A stretch of 38,142 nucleotides of DNA. It comes from DASXIW01 sp036497785 (GTDB lineage Bacteria > Pseudomonadota > Alphaproteobacteria > Acetobacterales > Acetobacteraceae). Below, piece by piece: positions 7,051 to 15,446 of this stretch. The stretch is taken from assembly GCA_036497785.1 (NCBI GenBank), contig DASXIW010000028.1, positions 1 through 38,142 on the forward strand, written 5' to 3'. The notes beneath the pieces are model-generated. The model saw only the letters and a list, made by a program, of their open reading frames with translations, was not told the DNA's origin and did not search any database. The translations under genes and the position numbers were made by a program. Each line of letters begins with the position of its first letter. The stretch's first letter is position 1.

Positions 7051-9180
7051 ATGATCGTAGGCACACGCGAAAAGTTGGCGGTCGCTGAGCAAGCGGCCGG
7101 CACAGCCCCGGTTCAGGTTCGCCTTCGGCTGATCGGCCAAATGGAAGCCTGGACGCTGACCAGTGAGAGTATACTGCCGACCGGTCGCAAGACGCGCGCC
7201 CTGCTGGCAATTCTGGCACTCTCCTCGCCGCGGCCGGTGCTGCGCGGCAAGCTTGCCGAAATGCTCTGGAGTCGCAGACCGGAGGAGCAGGCCCGCGCCT
7301 CGTTGCGCCAGGAGATCCATCGGCTGATGGAAACGCTGGACCCGGTGGGGCCGCAGATCATCGCCATCAACCGCGACCATCTGGCACTGCGCCCCGGCAC
7401 GGTCTGGGTCGACGTTGAGGAGGTTCTGCGCGCCTCGACCTTGAAGCCGGCCGCCCTTTCATTGCTCGACGGGGAATTGCTGGAGGATCTGGACGGGATC
7501 GATCCCAGCTTTGATGCTTGGCTCGCGAGCGAGCGCGAGCGGTTGCGCGATCGTGCCCGCAGTCTGGCCGAGACGCTGCTACGCGAGAAAACCGAGCCCG
7601 AGGCTGTGATTCCTGCCGCCCAGCAATTGCTGGCCATCGATCGCGCGCATGAGGGCGCCTGGCGGGCGCTGATGCGCGCCTACGCCGCGCGCGGCGAGCG
7701 CGGCATGTCGATCCAGGCCTATGAACGCTGCCGCACCGTGCTCGCCGACCAGCTCGATGCTCAGCCCTCGGAGGAAACCCAGCTTCTCCTTGCCGAAATC
7801 CGTGCCGCCGGCCCGGCCCTCGCGCCCTCGCGGCCTGAGCCGCGCATTGAGCCGCGCATTGAGCCGCGTGCCGAGCAGCGCACCGAACAGCGCGCCGACA
7901 CCCGGATCACGCGCGCGGAGCAGCAGCGCGACGCGCGCAGCGAAACCCGCCCCGCGCCGCCGCGCGGCGGTGCACGTGTCGGCGTGCTGCCGCTGCAACT
8001 TGTGGGCACCACCGAGCAGGAGGCGCATCTCTCCGCCGGCCTGGCCGACGAGATCACCTCTGCACTGGCGCGCTTTCGCTGGATGTTCCTGGTTTCCTCC
8101 AGCTCCCTGGCCCGCTACGCCACGCAGACCCGCGACGAGACCGCGATCCGCCGCGCCTTCGGCATCGACTTCCTGCTGGATGGCACGATCCAGCGTGTCG
8201 GCGAGCGGCTGCGCGTTGCGCTGCGCCTGCTGGATCTGCGCGCCGGCAACCAGGTTGTGTGGTCGCGCCGCTTCGATCGCGAGACCAACGACCTGCTCAC
8301 CTTGCAGGACGACATCGCGGCCGAGGTGGTTGCCCAGATCGATCCGGAAATCCTGCTGATCGAGGCCCAGCGCATCTCCGCCCGCCCTTCGCACGACGCC
8401 ACCGCCTACGACCTCGTGCTGCGCGCCATACCGCTGATCAGCCGCCTGGAAAAACCGTTGTTCATGGAAGCCGGCGAGTTGCTGCGCCAGGCGGTGGCGC
8501 AGGAGCCGGAATACGCCGCCGCCCATGCGTGGTTCGCTTATTGGCACATGTTCCTGGTCGGCCAGTCCTGGACGCTCGACAAGGCGGGCACCATGGCGGA
8601 GGCCGGACGCCTCGCCGAACGCGCCATCGTGCTGGACCCGCAGGACGCCAAGGCACTGACCATTGCCGGGCATGTCCGCGCCTTCCTGCATCACCGTCTG
8701 CGCGAGGCGCTGGCGCTGCACGAGCGTGCGCTGACGCTGAACCCCAACCTCGCCATGGCGTGGACTCTCTCCGGGGCCGCCTATGTCTATCTCGGCGATC
8801 TGGTGGAGGCGGAGCGGCGCATTGCCCGCTACAAGAAGCTTTCTCCGCTCGACCCCAGTGCCTTCTTCTTTGACACGTCCCGCATTCTCCTGGCCCTGCT
8901 GAAGCATGATTTCGAGGGCGCCCTGGTGGCCGGCCGCGAGGTCAGTGAAATGAACCCGGCCTTTTCCGCCGCGTGCAAGCCTTATCTGGCGGCCCTTGGC
9001 CATCTCGGCGCCGGCGACGAGGCGGCAATGGTGCGTGCCCGGCTGCTTTCCATCGAACCAGGCTTCACCGTCGCGAATTTCATCGAGGCGAGCCCGTTCC
9101 AGCGCGCCGAAGATCGCGAGCTGTTCGTGCAGGGACTGCGCCTGGCCGGCATTGCGGAAGGTGCCGTCGTCCCCGCCTGA
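7051..9180 (+). CDS. SARP/BTAD-type transcriptional regulator with TolB-like and TPR domains
   Basis: A 709-residue multidomain protein. Residues about 20-100 resemble an OmpR/SARP winged-helix DNA-binding domain (GRKTRALLAILALS, then a LAEMLWSRRPEEQARASLRQEIHRL-type helix region). Residues about 115-250 form a BTAD helical repeat domain (AWRALMRAYAARGERG, YERCRTVLADQL). A charged repetitive hinge spans about 258-300. Next comes a TolB-N-like module from about 308 (RVGVLPLQLVG; later GIDFLLDGTIQRVGERLRVALRL), as in many adenylate-cyclase-like regulators. The C-terminal half holds TPR repeats (LAERAIVLDPQDAKAL, ALHERALTLNPNLAMAW). It is probably a DNA-binding regulator with protein-protein interaction surfaces; targets and signal are unknown. 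It stands alone after a 131-bp upstream region, and the CoA-transferase downstream is convergent. Confidence 0.8.
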   Translation: MIVGTREKLAVAEQAAGTAPVQVRLRLIGQMEAWTLTSESILPTGRKTRALLAILALSSPRPVLRGKLAEMLWSRRPEEQARASLRQEIHRLMETLDPVGPQIIAINRDHLALRPGTVWVDVEEVLRASTLKPAALSLLDGELLEDLDGIDPSFDAWLASERERLRDRARSLAETLLREKTEPEAVIPAAQQLLAIDRAHEGAWRALMRAYAARGERGMSIQAYERCRTVLADQLDAQPSEETQLLLAEIRAAGPALAPSRPEPRIEPRIEPRAEQRTEQRADTRITRAEQQRDARSETRPAPPRGGARVGVLPLQLVGTTEQEAHLSAGLADEITSALARFRWMFLVSSSSLARYATQTRDETAIRRAFGIDFLLDGTIQRVGERLRVALRLLDLRAGNQVVWSRRFDRETNDLLTLQDDIAAEVVAQIDPEILLIEAQRISARPSHDATAYDLVLRAIPLISRLEKPLFMEAGELLRQAVAQEPEYAAAHAWFAYWHMFLVGQSWTLDKAGTMAEAGRLAERAIVLDPQDAKALTIAGHVRAFLHHRLREALALHERALTLNPNLAMAWTLSGAAYVYLGDLVEAERRIARYKKLSPLDPSAFFFDTSRILLALLKHDFEGALVAGREVSEMNPAFSAACKPYLAALGHLGAGDEAAMVRARLLSIEPGFTVANFIEASPFQRAEDRELFVQGLRLAGIAEGAVVPA
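7837..7908 (+). repeat. Period-12 tandem repeat in regulator hinge
   Basis: Two perfect GAGCCGCGCATT units (7837-7848, 7849-7860) are followed by about four diverged 12-bp units. In frame they encode EPRI EPRI EPRA EQRT EQRA DTRI. The repeat lies between the BTAD and TolB-like domains, so copy-number slippage in steps of 12 bp would change hinge length without a frameshift. Confidence 0.75.
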
Positions 9181-9204
9181 CCGCTGATCCCGACGGGACG
9201 GCGG

Positions 9205-10473
9205 CTACCGGCGCCGCATCCCCAACACCACGCCGTCCTGCTTCAACGCGGCGATGTCCTCCGCGGAATAGCCATGCTCGGCCAGCACGGCATCGCCATG
9301 CTCGCCAAAGCGCGGCGGCTTGCGCCGCGTGCCGCCCGGCGTGCGCGACAGCTTGATCGGCGTGCCCAGCGCCCGATAGCCGTCAAGCTCGGTCACCATC
9401 TCCCGCGCCGCCGTATGCTCCGCCGCCATCGCTTCATCGACCGCAAGCACCGGGCCGGCCGGAATGCCGGCGCGGATCAACCGGTCGGTCAGGTCGTGAC
9501 CGTCCTGGGCGGCGAACGCGTCCGCCAGCGCCGCGACCAGCGTGGGCCGGTTCGCGAGACGGTCGGCATTGGTCAGAAAGCGCGGATCCCCCCCCAGCTC
9601 GGCGCGACCCACGAAATCGCATAGCTTGCGAAACTGCCCGTCATTGCCCAGCGCCACGAATATCTCGCAGGTCGCGGTCCGATACTTCTCGTACGGCGCC
9701 AGATTGGGGTGTGGATTGCCCAGCGGCATTGGCCGCCGCCCATTCAGGAAGAAATTGGCGGCCTGCGGATGCAGCAACGCCATGCCGCAATCATGCAGCG
9801 TCATGTCCAGATACTGCCCCTGTCCGGAGCGATGCCGCTCCTGCAACGCCATCAGGATGCCGATCGCCGAATACAGCCCCGTGGCGAGGTCCACCACCGG
9901 CGTACCCATCCGCAACGGGCCGGTCACGGGATCGCCGTTGATGCTCATCAGCCCGGTCATCGCCTGCAACACGGCGTCGTATCCGGGCAGCCCGCCCAGC
10001 GGGCCATCCGCGCCGAAGCCCGAAACGCGGCAATGGATCAGCCCGGGAAAACGCGGCGCCAGATCGGCGTGGTAGCCAAGCCCCCAGCGTTCCATCGCGC
10101 CAGGCTTGAAATTCTCCACCAGCACATCCGCACCCTCCAGCAGGCGCAGCAGCACCGCCCGCCCAGCCGGCTTGCCGAGATCCAGTGCGATCGAGCGTTT
10201 GTTGCGGTTAACCCCGATGAAGTAGCTGGCGTCCGATTCGCCCGTGGCATGGGTCACGAATGGCGGTCCCCAGTCCCGCACCTCGTCGCCCTGCGGCGGC
10301 TCGATCTTGATCACCTCCGCCCCGTGATCGGACAGGATCATGGTGCAATACGGCCCGCCCAGCACGCGCGTGAGGTCGATCACCTTCATCCCCGCCAGCG
10401 CGCCCGGCGAAGCAGCAAGTCCCTTTCCACCGTGCTCCCGGGCGCCGTGTCCAGGCGCCGTTACCTCGTCCAT
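9205..10473 (-). CDS. CaiB/BaiF-family CoA-transferase
   Basis: A 422-residue class III CoA-transferase, which moves CoA between carboxylic acids through an aspartyl-CoA thioester. After a short variable N-terminus, the family opens with KVIDLTRVLGGPYCTMILSDHGAEVIKIE. It continues with NRNKRSIALDL, DVLVENFKPGAMERWGL and the nucleophile region PVVDLATG (catalytic Asp about 195). The C-terminal GTPIKLSRTPG element closes the ring-shaped fold. Substrates cannot be assigned from sequence; close annotations include formyl-CoA, succinyl-CoA:mesaconate and L-carnitine transferases. A shorter start at Met29 (MKVIDLTRVL) is possible. It is separated by 133 bp from the UPF0114 gene on the same strand. 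Confidence 0.88.
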   Translation of the reverse strand: MDEVTAPGHGAREHGGKGLAASPGALAGMKVIDLTRVLGGPYCTMILSDHGAEVIKIEPPQGDEVRDWGPPFVTHATGESDASYFIGVNRNKRSIALDLGKPAGRAVLLRLLEGADVLVENFKPGAMERWGLGYHADLAPRFPGLIHCRVSGFGADGPLGGLPGYDAVLQAMTGLMSINGDPVTGPLRMGTPVVDLATGLYSAIGILMALQERHRSGQGQYLDMTLHDCGMALLHPQAANFFLNGRRPMPLGNPHPNLAPYEKYRTATCEIFVALGNDGQFRKLCDFVGRAELGGDPRFLTNADRLANRPTLVAALADAFAAQDGHDLTDRLIRAGIPAGPVLAVDEAMAAEHTAAREMVTELDGYRALGTPIKLSRTPGGTRRKPPRFGEHGDAVLAEHGYSAEDIAALKQDGVVLGMRRR

Positions 10474-10606
10474 TCAATGTTTCTCCCGGCCGCTCGGCCT
10501 TGCCCAGAAGCTGGACACCGCAGCGGGCGGCATGCCGGCCGTCATGCAACCGACATATCAAGCGGCCTGAACAAAGCCAAGGATGGCTTCGCCCAAACCT
10601 CCTGCC

Positions 10607-11035
10607 TCATTGGCTGGCCGGCTGGTTCATCCTGTCCACATACGCGATCCCGAACGCCGAGAGGATGAACAGCGTGTGGATGATCGACTGCCACATCACG
10701 CCTTCCCAGGTCATCGTCGAACCGGGCATGCCGATCGTGCCGGCCTCGATAAACGTCCGCAGCAGCCGGATCGAGGAGATGCCGATGATCGCCATCGCCA
10801 GCTTCACCTTCAGCACGCCGGAATTGACATGGTTCAGCCATTCCGGCTCGTCGGGATGGTTGTGCAGCCGCGACACGAATGTCTCGTAACCGCCAACGAT
10901 CACCATGACCAGCAGGTTGGAGATCATCACCACGTCGATCAGGCCCAGCACCACCAGCATGATCTGCTGCTCGTCGAAATCCATGACGTGCAGCACAAGC
11001 TCCCGCAGTTCCTTGACGAACAGCACCACGTACAT
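10607..11035 (-). CDS. UPF0114 (YqhA/TIGR00645) membrane protein; true start upstream and unclear
   Basis: From the first in-frame ATG (11033-11035) the product is 142 residues with three membrane helices and the family features LVMVIVGGYETFVSRL, LKVKLAMAIIGISSIRLLRTFIEA and HTLFILSAFGIAYVDR. The UPF0114 family normally has about 40 more residues at the N-terminus. The same frame stays open upstream to a TAG at 11165-11167, and its translation (KLYPRRWLQLPLYLELIVAQ) matches the missing first helix. No ATG, GTG or TTG occurs in that stretch, so the gene either uses an unusual start (ATC at 11158, CTG) or carries a frameshift near 11105-11120, where ATGs lie in another frame. Function is unknown; small-solute or channel-like roles have been suggested. 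Confidence 0.75.
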   Translation of the reverse strand: MYVVLFVKELRELVLHVMDFDEQQIMLVVLGLIDVVMISNLLVMVIVGGYETFVSRLHNHPDEPEWLNHVNSGVLKVKLAMAIIGISSIRLLRTFIEAGTIGMPGSTMTWEGVMWQSIIHTLFILSAFGIAYVDRMNQPASQ

Positions 11036-11189
11036 GGCTTGCGCGACGATCAGCTCCAGATACAGCGGGAGCTGCAGCCAGCGCCGAGGGTACAGCTTGA
11101 ATTTCCATGCGAAACTGCATAACAGCAGCGCTTCCCGACCGGCAAGATCGTTCCTGATGAATATCTAATGATCGGCACGCGCCGCCCGG

Positions 11190-12743
11190 TCAATCCATTG
11201 CCGCATGCGCCTCGACCGGCGCCCTAGCCGCGGCTTTCGGGTTACGCATCAACAGCAGCAGCAGCAATGTCGGCAGGGAGGTCAGCATCATCAACTTGAA
11301 GTCGTTCAGATAGGCGATCGACAGCGCCTGCTGGTTGATGATGCTATCCAGCATTTGGGCGCCATGGCTCGTGCCCGGGTCCAGCATCCGTGTCACCGCG
11401 CCACCATTCTGAAACACGCGGTTGAACGGGTTGGCGTAGGCGGCGAGGTCGGCATGTTCGGCCTGTACACTCTGCGCCAGCATGAAGGAGGTGACGGACA
11501 CGCCGATCGCCGAGCCGACATTGCGCAGCAGGCTCAGCAGCGCCGTGCCGTCGCCGCGAAACTTCGCGTCCAGCGTGGCAAACGCCACGACCTGCAGCGG
11601 AATGAACACGAAGCCCAGGCCGAAGCCTTGCAGGATAATGTCGAACACGATCTTCCCGGTGGACACATCCGGCGTCCACCCGGTCATCGACCAGAACGAG
11701 CCGCACAGCGCCAATATGCCGAGCGCCATCAACAGGCGCGGATCACTGCGTCCGGCCAGCCGTCCGGCCACCATCATCGCCGCCATGGTGCCCACGCCTC
11801 GCGGCGCCATCACCAGCCCGGCGGTGGCGACGGGATAGCCGGACAGTGTTTGCAAATAGGGCGCCAGCAGGGCCGAACTCGCCAGCAGCACGATACCCAC
11901 GGCAAACATCATCACCAGCGAACTGGTGAAATTCAGGTCGCGGAAGATCGCCGGCGCGATGAACGGACGCTGAGCCGTCGCCATATGGGCGACGAACAGA
12001 TAAATCCCCAGGCCCGCCAACACGCCCTCGATGACGATCTCGCGAGAGCCGAACCAGTCCTTATCCTGCCCGCGATCCAGCATCAGCTGCATGGCGCCGA
12101 TGCCGATTGCCAGCACCGCGAAGCCGGTCCAGTCGAAGCGCATCGCGGCGTTGGTCGCGGCCTTGGGCATGAATATCAGCAGCCCTGCAATCGCCAATAT
12201 GCCGAAGGGCAGATTCACATAGAACACCCAGCGCCAGTTGTACACATCGGTCAGATAGCCGCCCAGGGTTGGGCCCAGGATCGGCCCCACCATCACGCCC
12301 ATGCCCCAGATCGCCATGGCCGATCCGCGCTTTTCCACCGGGTAGATGTCCAGCATTGTCGATTGCGACAGCGGCACCAGCGCCGCGCCGAAAACGCCCT
12401 GCAACAGCCGGAAGGCCACGATCTGGGGCAAGGATTGCGCCGCGCCGCACAGCATGGAAGCGGCGGTGAAGCCGACCAGGCACAGCAGAAAAAGATTCTT
12501 CCGCCCGAACCGCATGGACAGCCAGCCCACCGGCGCCGTCATGATCGCCGCGGCCACCACATAGGAGGTCAGCACCCAGGTGATCTGATCCGACGTCGCC
12601 GCCAGCGAGCCCTGCATATAGGGCAGGGCCACATTGGCAATGGTCGAATCCAGCGCCTGCATCAGCGTCGCGATCATCAGGCACACGGTGATCAACGCGC
12701 GATGCGGAACCACCATCTCCGCGCCGGGGGTTGAGTTGGCCAT
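11190..12743 (-). CDS. emrB: DHA2-family multidrug efflux permease (EmrB/QacA type)
   Basis: A 517-residue, 14-helix MFS exporter. Diagnostic segments are MQALDSTIANVALPYMQG in helix 1, WLSMRFGRKNLFLL in the helix 2-3 loop (motif A), the FRLLQGVFGAALVPLSQ helix-4 region, and GWRW-like YNWRWVFYVNLPFG, typical of the EmrB/QacA clade. It works with the periplasmic adaptor encoded 7 bp upstream and an outer-membrane TolC-type channel not present here. It exports hydrophobic drugs, uncouplers or acids by proton antiport. It is the last gene of the marR-emrA-emrB operon, controlled by the MarR protein. Confidence 0.92.
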   Translation of the reverse strand: MANSTPGAEMVVPHRALITVCLMIATLMQALDSTIANVALPYMQGSLAATSDQITWVLTSYVVAAAIMTAPVGWLSMRFGRKNLFLLCLVGFTAASMLCGAAQSLPQIVAFRLLQGVFGAALVPLSQSTMLDIYPVEKRGSAMAIWGMGVMVGPILGPTLGGYLTDVYNWRWVFYVNLPFGILAIAGLLIFMPKAATNAAMRFDWTGFAVLAIGIGAMQLMLDRGQDKDWFGSREIVIEGVLAGLGIYLFVAHMATAQRPFIAPAIFRDLNFTSSLVMMFAVGIVLLASSALLAPYLQTLSGYPVATAGLVMAPRGVGTMAAMMVAGRLAGRSDPRLLMALGILALCGSFWSMTGWTPDVSTGKIVFDIILQGFGLGFVFIPLQVVAFATLDAKFRGDGTALLSLLRNVGSAIGVSVTSFMLAQSVQAEHADLAAYANPFNRVFQNGGAVTRMLDPGTSHGAQMLDSIINQQALSIAYLNDFKLMMLTSLPTLLLLLLMRNPKAAARAPVEAHAAMD

Positions 12744-12750
12744 CGCCAGC

Positions 12751-13857
12751 CTACGGGATCAGGTCGGCAAAATGCCTGGTGTGGCCTGTATCGATGTCCA
12801 CCAGCACGCTCATGCCGGACCGCAGTTCCGGATCGCCGGGCTGGCGGTCGATACGTACACGCAGCGGAATGCGCTGCACCACCTTTACCCAGTTGCCCGA
12901 CGAATTCTGCGCCGGCAGCACCGAGAATTCCGATCCGCTGGCCGGCGCGATGGATTCCACCGATGCCTTCCAGCTATGGCCGGGATAAGTATCCACCGAC
13001 AATTCCGCGGGGTCGCCAGGCTTCACATTGGTGAGGTCGGTCTCTTTCGGATTCGCTTCCACCCAGACCTTCTCGGTCGAGACCAGGCCGAACCCGGCGG
13101 TGGCGGCGGCCAGATACATGCCGGGCTGCAGCGTATCCACCTGGGTGGCAATGCCGTCGAACGGCGCATGCACCTCGGTATGCTCAAGCTGGCGCTGTGC
13201 CTCGTCCACTTGCGCCTGCGCCTGCAGATATTGCGGCAGCCTGGTCACCTCGGTTTGCGCGTCGCCGCCGAGTTTCGCCAACTGCACCTGTGCCTGCACC
13301 CGCAGACTCTCCAGCGCCGCCTGGTCGGAAGCCAGCTTGAACCGCGCATCGTCATATTCGGCGCGGGTGACACTGCCGCCTTTCACCAGATTGGCATATC
13401 GGTCATACGTCGCCTGGTCGGCCTGCACCTGGGCCTGTCGTGCATCGGCGTCGCGCAGCATGCGCTGATAGTCGCGCTGCATCGCCTGCAGCATCAGCGC
13501 CGTCTGGGCCAGATTGGCCTTGGCGCCGGCCAGCGCGATCAGGAAAGGCCGCTGATTCAGTCGGAACAGCAAATCCCCGCGCTTGACGCGCTGTCCCTCC
13601 TTCACCGCCACCTCGGAGACGACGCCGGACACGTCGGTGGTCACCGCCAGCTTGGCCGCCCGCACATAGGCGTCGTCGATCGAGACATAGCGGCCGCCGG
13701 TCAGCCAGAAATAGCCGGAGCCGGCCACCACCACGGCAATGCCGCCCAACATCAGCAGCGGCCGCAGCACCTTGCGACGCGCCTTGGCGCGCACCGGCGC
13801 ATCGATCACGCCGACGCGCGGCGCGGGACCGGAATCGGCGGTCGCGGTCTGAGACAT
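12751..13857 (-). CDS. emrA: HlyD/EmrA-family efflux adaptor (membrane fusion protein)
   Basis: A 368-residue adaptor with one N-terminal membrane anchor (LMLGGIAVVVAGSGYFWL). A lipoyl half-motif follows (VSEVAVKEGQRVKRGDLLFRL), then a long alpha-helical hairpin rich in Ala, Gln and Leu. The second lipoyl half is APFDGIATQVDTLQPGMYL, and the beta-barrel is VWVEANPKETDLTNVKPG. This order is that of EmrA, which bridges an inner-membrane MFS pump to an outer-membrane channel. Its ATG overlaps the TGA of the marR gene by one base (TGATG at 13855-13859), and emrB begins 7 bp after its stop, so the three genes form one tightly packed operon. Confidence 0.92.
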   Translation of the reverse strand: MSQTATADSGPAPRVGVIDAPVRAKARRKVLRPLLMLGGIAVVVAGSGYFWLTGGRYVSIDDAYVRAAKLAVTTDVSGVVSEVAVKEGQRVKRGDLLFRLNQRPFLIALAGAKANLAQTALMLQAMQRDYQRMLRDADARQAQVQADQATYDRYANLVKGGSVTRAEYDDARFKLASDQAALESLRVQAQVQLAKLGGDAQTEVTRLPQYLQAQAQVDEAQRQLEHTEVHAPFDGIATQVDTLQPGMYLAAATAGFGLVSTEKVWVEANPKETDLTNVKPGDPAELSVDTYPGHSWKASVESIAPASGSEFSVLPAQNSSGNWVKVVQRIPLRVRIDRQPGDPELRSGMSVLVDIDTGHTRHFADLIP

Positions 13858-14369
13858 CAGGCAACCCCCCGCTCAGGCGCCTTGGGGCGCTGTCCGGCGA
13901 CGACGTTCGATTTCATACGGGACAATCCTTCCTGCAGCGTCTTCAGCATGGCCGGATCGATCTCCGCAGTGACCATGCGCAACATGTCCGCCCGCTCCGC
14001 GTGAAGCTTCTCCAGCACCGCCAAAGCCGGCTTGCCCAGATACAGCCGCCAGATCCGGCGGTCCGCCGGGTCATCCCGGCGCTGCACCATGCCGCGCTCC
14101 TCCAGCCGGTCGATCAGCCGCGCGACCGTGATCGGCTCCACTTCCAGCAATTCGGCCAGCTCCTTCTGCGACAGGCCGGGCTGCCGCTCCAGCCAGTACA
14201 GCAGCACCCATTGCGTGCGGGTCATGCCATAAGCCGAGGCCCGGCGGTTCGCGTCCACGCGAAGCTGCCGGGCCAGGTCATGCAGTACGAACAGCAGATC
14301 CGGCTCATCTGTCACATGACAGATCATAAGCCATGTTATCTTTTTCTCGCACGCAACATCATCATGCAA
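13857..14369 (-). CDS. MarR-family transcriptional regulator of the emrAB operon
   Basis: A MarR-type winged-helix repressor. TQWVLLYWLERQPGLSQKELAELLEVEPITVARLIDRLEERG forms the helix-turn-helix, and RRDDPADRRIWRLYLG is the wing with the conserved DxRxxR pattern. MarR dimers bind a palindrome near their own promoter and release it on binding phenolic or drug ligands. The longest frame gives 170 residues from 14369; in-frame alternatives are ATG at 14327 and GTG at 14315. The family usually begins close to DLLFVLHDLARQLR, so a shorter product is likely. A near-perfect palindrome (14307-14324) covers the two shorter starts. It is the first gene of the operon with emrA and emrB, overlapping emrA by one base. 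Confidence 0.9.
   Translation of the reverse strand: MHDDVACEKKITWLMICHVTDEPDLLFVLHDLARQLRVDANRRASAYGMTRTQWVLLYWLERQPGLSQKELAELLEVEPITVARLIDRLEERGMVQRRDDPADRRIWRLYLGKPALAVLEKLHAERADMLRMVTAEIDPAMLKTLQEGLSRMKSNVVAGQRPKAPERGVA
14307..14324. promoter_or_regulatory. Palindrome over the marR start, candidate MarR operator
   Basis: ATCTGTCACATGACAGAT consists of perfect 8-bp arms around a 2-bp centre. Size and symmetry suit a MarR-dimer site. It overlaps the GTG (14315) and abuts the ATG (14327) start candidates, and TATGAT at about 14331-14326 on the minus strand resembles a -10 element. Binding here would block transcription of marR-emrA-emrB. Confidence 0.45.
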
Positions 14370-14464
14370 CCAACGCCGAGCAGTCCCGCGCTGGTGCGTT
14401 GGTCACGTTTGGTTGATACGCGGCGGCCTCTCAGGCTGGCCGGGGGTACTTTGGCCGCCCGGCC

Positions 14465-15289
14465 TCACTCGAACATCTTGGGCGCCGGTTCCTTGCGGCT
14501 GTAATCGGCCGAGGCGAAGCCACCACCCTGGTAGCGTTCCTCGATCGGGTTGCCGCTGGTCTTGCCCGCGAGCTGTCCGGCATAGGGATCGGCCGAATCC
14601 TCGGGCTCCCAGCGCAGCGCCTCGCGCGAATCGTGGCCCCAATAGGTGCGGCTGTTTTTGGACGCGCCCCAGATCACGCAGCTCCCGGTCTTCTCCGCCA
14701 GCGTCGCGCGAATGCACAGCCGGGTCAGGTCGGCATAAGACAGCCAGGTGGACAGCATGCGGGCGTTGACCGGCTCGGGGAAGGATGAGCCGATGCGCAC
14801 GTTGACGTTCTCCACGCCGTGCTTCAGCCAGTACATGCGCCCCATCAGCTCGCCATAGGCCTTGGACAGGCCATAGAAGCCGTCCGGCATGAACTGACAG
14901 TCATCGTCCAGTGGCACGTCGCGCTCGTGATAGCCGATGCTGTGGTTGGAGGAGGCGAACAGCACCCGCGCCTTCTCGCGCCGGGCCGCCTCGTAGATGT
15001 GGTACAGCCCGCGCAGATTGGGTCCCAGCACCACCTCGAACGGATGCTCGGTGGAGATCCCGCCGAAATGCAGGATCATGCCGCAGCCTTCAGCCAGTTT
15101 CAGGATCGTCACACCGTCGTTCAGATCCGCGCGTGTGAAGCTGCACCCGGGCGGCAGCGGGTCGGGGAAGGGGGCGATATCGGTCAGCCGCAGCGTCCAG
15201 CCCGCCTCGCCCAGGGCTTTCGCAAGGTGGCGCCCGAGCGCGCCGGAAGCCCCGGTCAGCAGCACCGGCCTGTTGGGAATATTGCTCAT
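14465..15289 (-). CDS. udh: NAD-dependent uronate dehydrogenase-like SDR
   Basis: A 274-residue extended short-chain dehydrogenase. It has the Rossmann motif LLTGASGALGRHLA near the N-terminus, the active-site YxxxK as FYGLSKAYGELM, and an upstream serine region LFASSNHSIGYHER. The segments VNVRIGSSFPEP and VIWGASKNSRTYWGHDS match the uronate dehydrogenase group, which oxidises galacturonate or glucuronate to the aldarolactone with NAD. Family length is about 265 residues, so the ATG at 15287-15289 (MSNIPNRPVLLTG) was chosen over longer frames. The amidase gene is divergent, 157 bp away. No other uronate-catabolism gene is in the window, so the substrate is uncertain. Confidence 0.75.
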   Translation of the reverse strand: MSNIPNRPVLLTGASGALGRHLAKALGEAGWTLRLTDIAPFPDPLPPGCSFTRADLNDGVTILKLAEGCGMILHFGGISTEHPFEVVLGPNLRGLYHIYEAARREKARVLFASSNHSIGYHERDVPLDDDCQFMPDGFYGLSKAYGELMGRMYWLKHGVENVNVRIGSSFPEPVNARMLSTWLSYADLTRLCIRATLAEKTGSCVIWGASKNSRTYWGHDSREALRWEPEDSADPYAGQLAGKTSGNPIEERYQGGGFASADYSRKEPAPKMFE

Positions 15290-15446
15290 CCGTTCCGTCC
15301 CTCTCGATCGTTCGACCGGTGCCCCCGCACCGTCGCGCGTATCGAACGGCCGATCGCGTGGCTTGTCCAGCCACGCAATCCGCGCAATCCGCGCATGCCC
15401 GCGCACCGCCCCTTGCGTGCCGCGCGCGGCCGAGTCACCGTTGCTT

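Noticed and set aside
7837..7908. Period-12 repeat considered as a CRISPR or VNTR locus
   Set aside because: There are no spacers, the units are adjacent and it is in frame within a protein hinge; kept only as a coding repeat.
11205..12734. 509-codon rightward frame across emrB
   Set aside because: It is a shadow of the clear 14-helix EmrB; its translation is rich in His, Gln and Arg with no domain.
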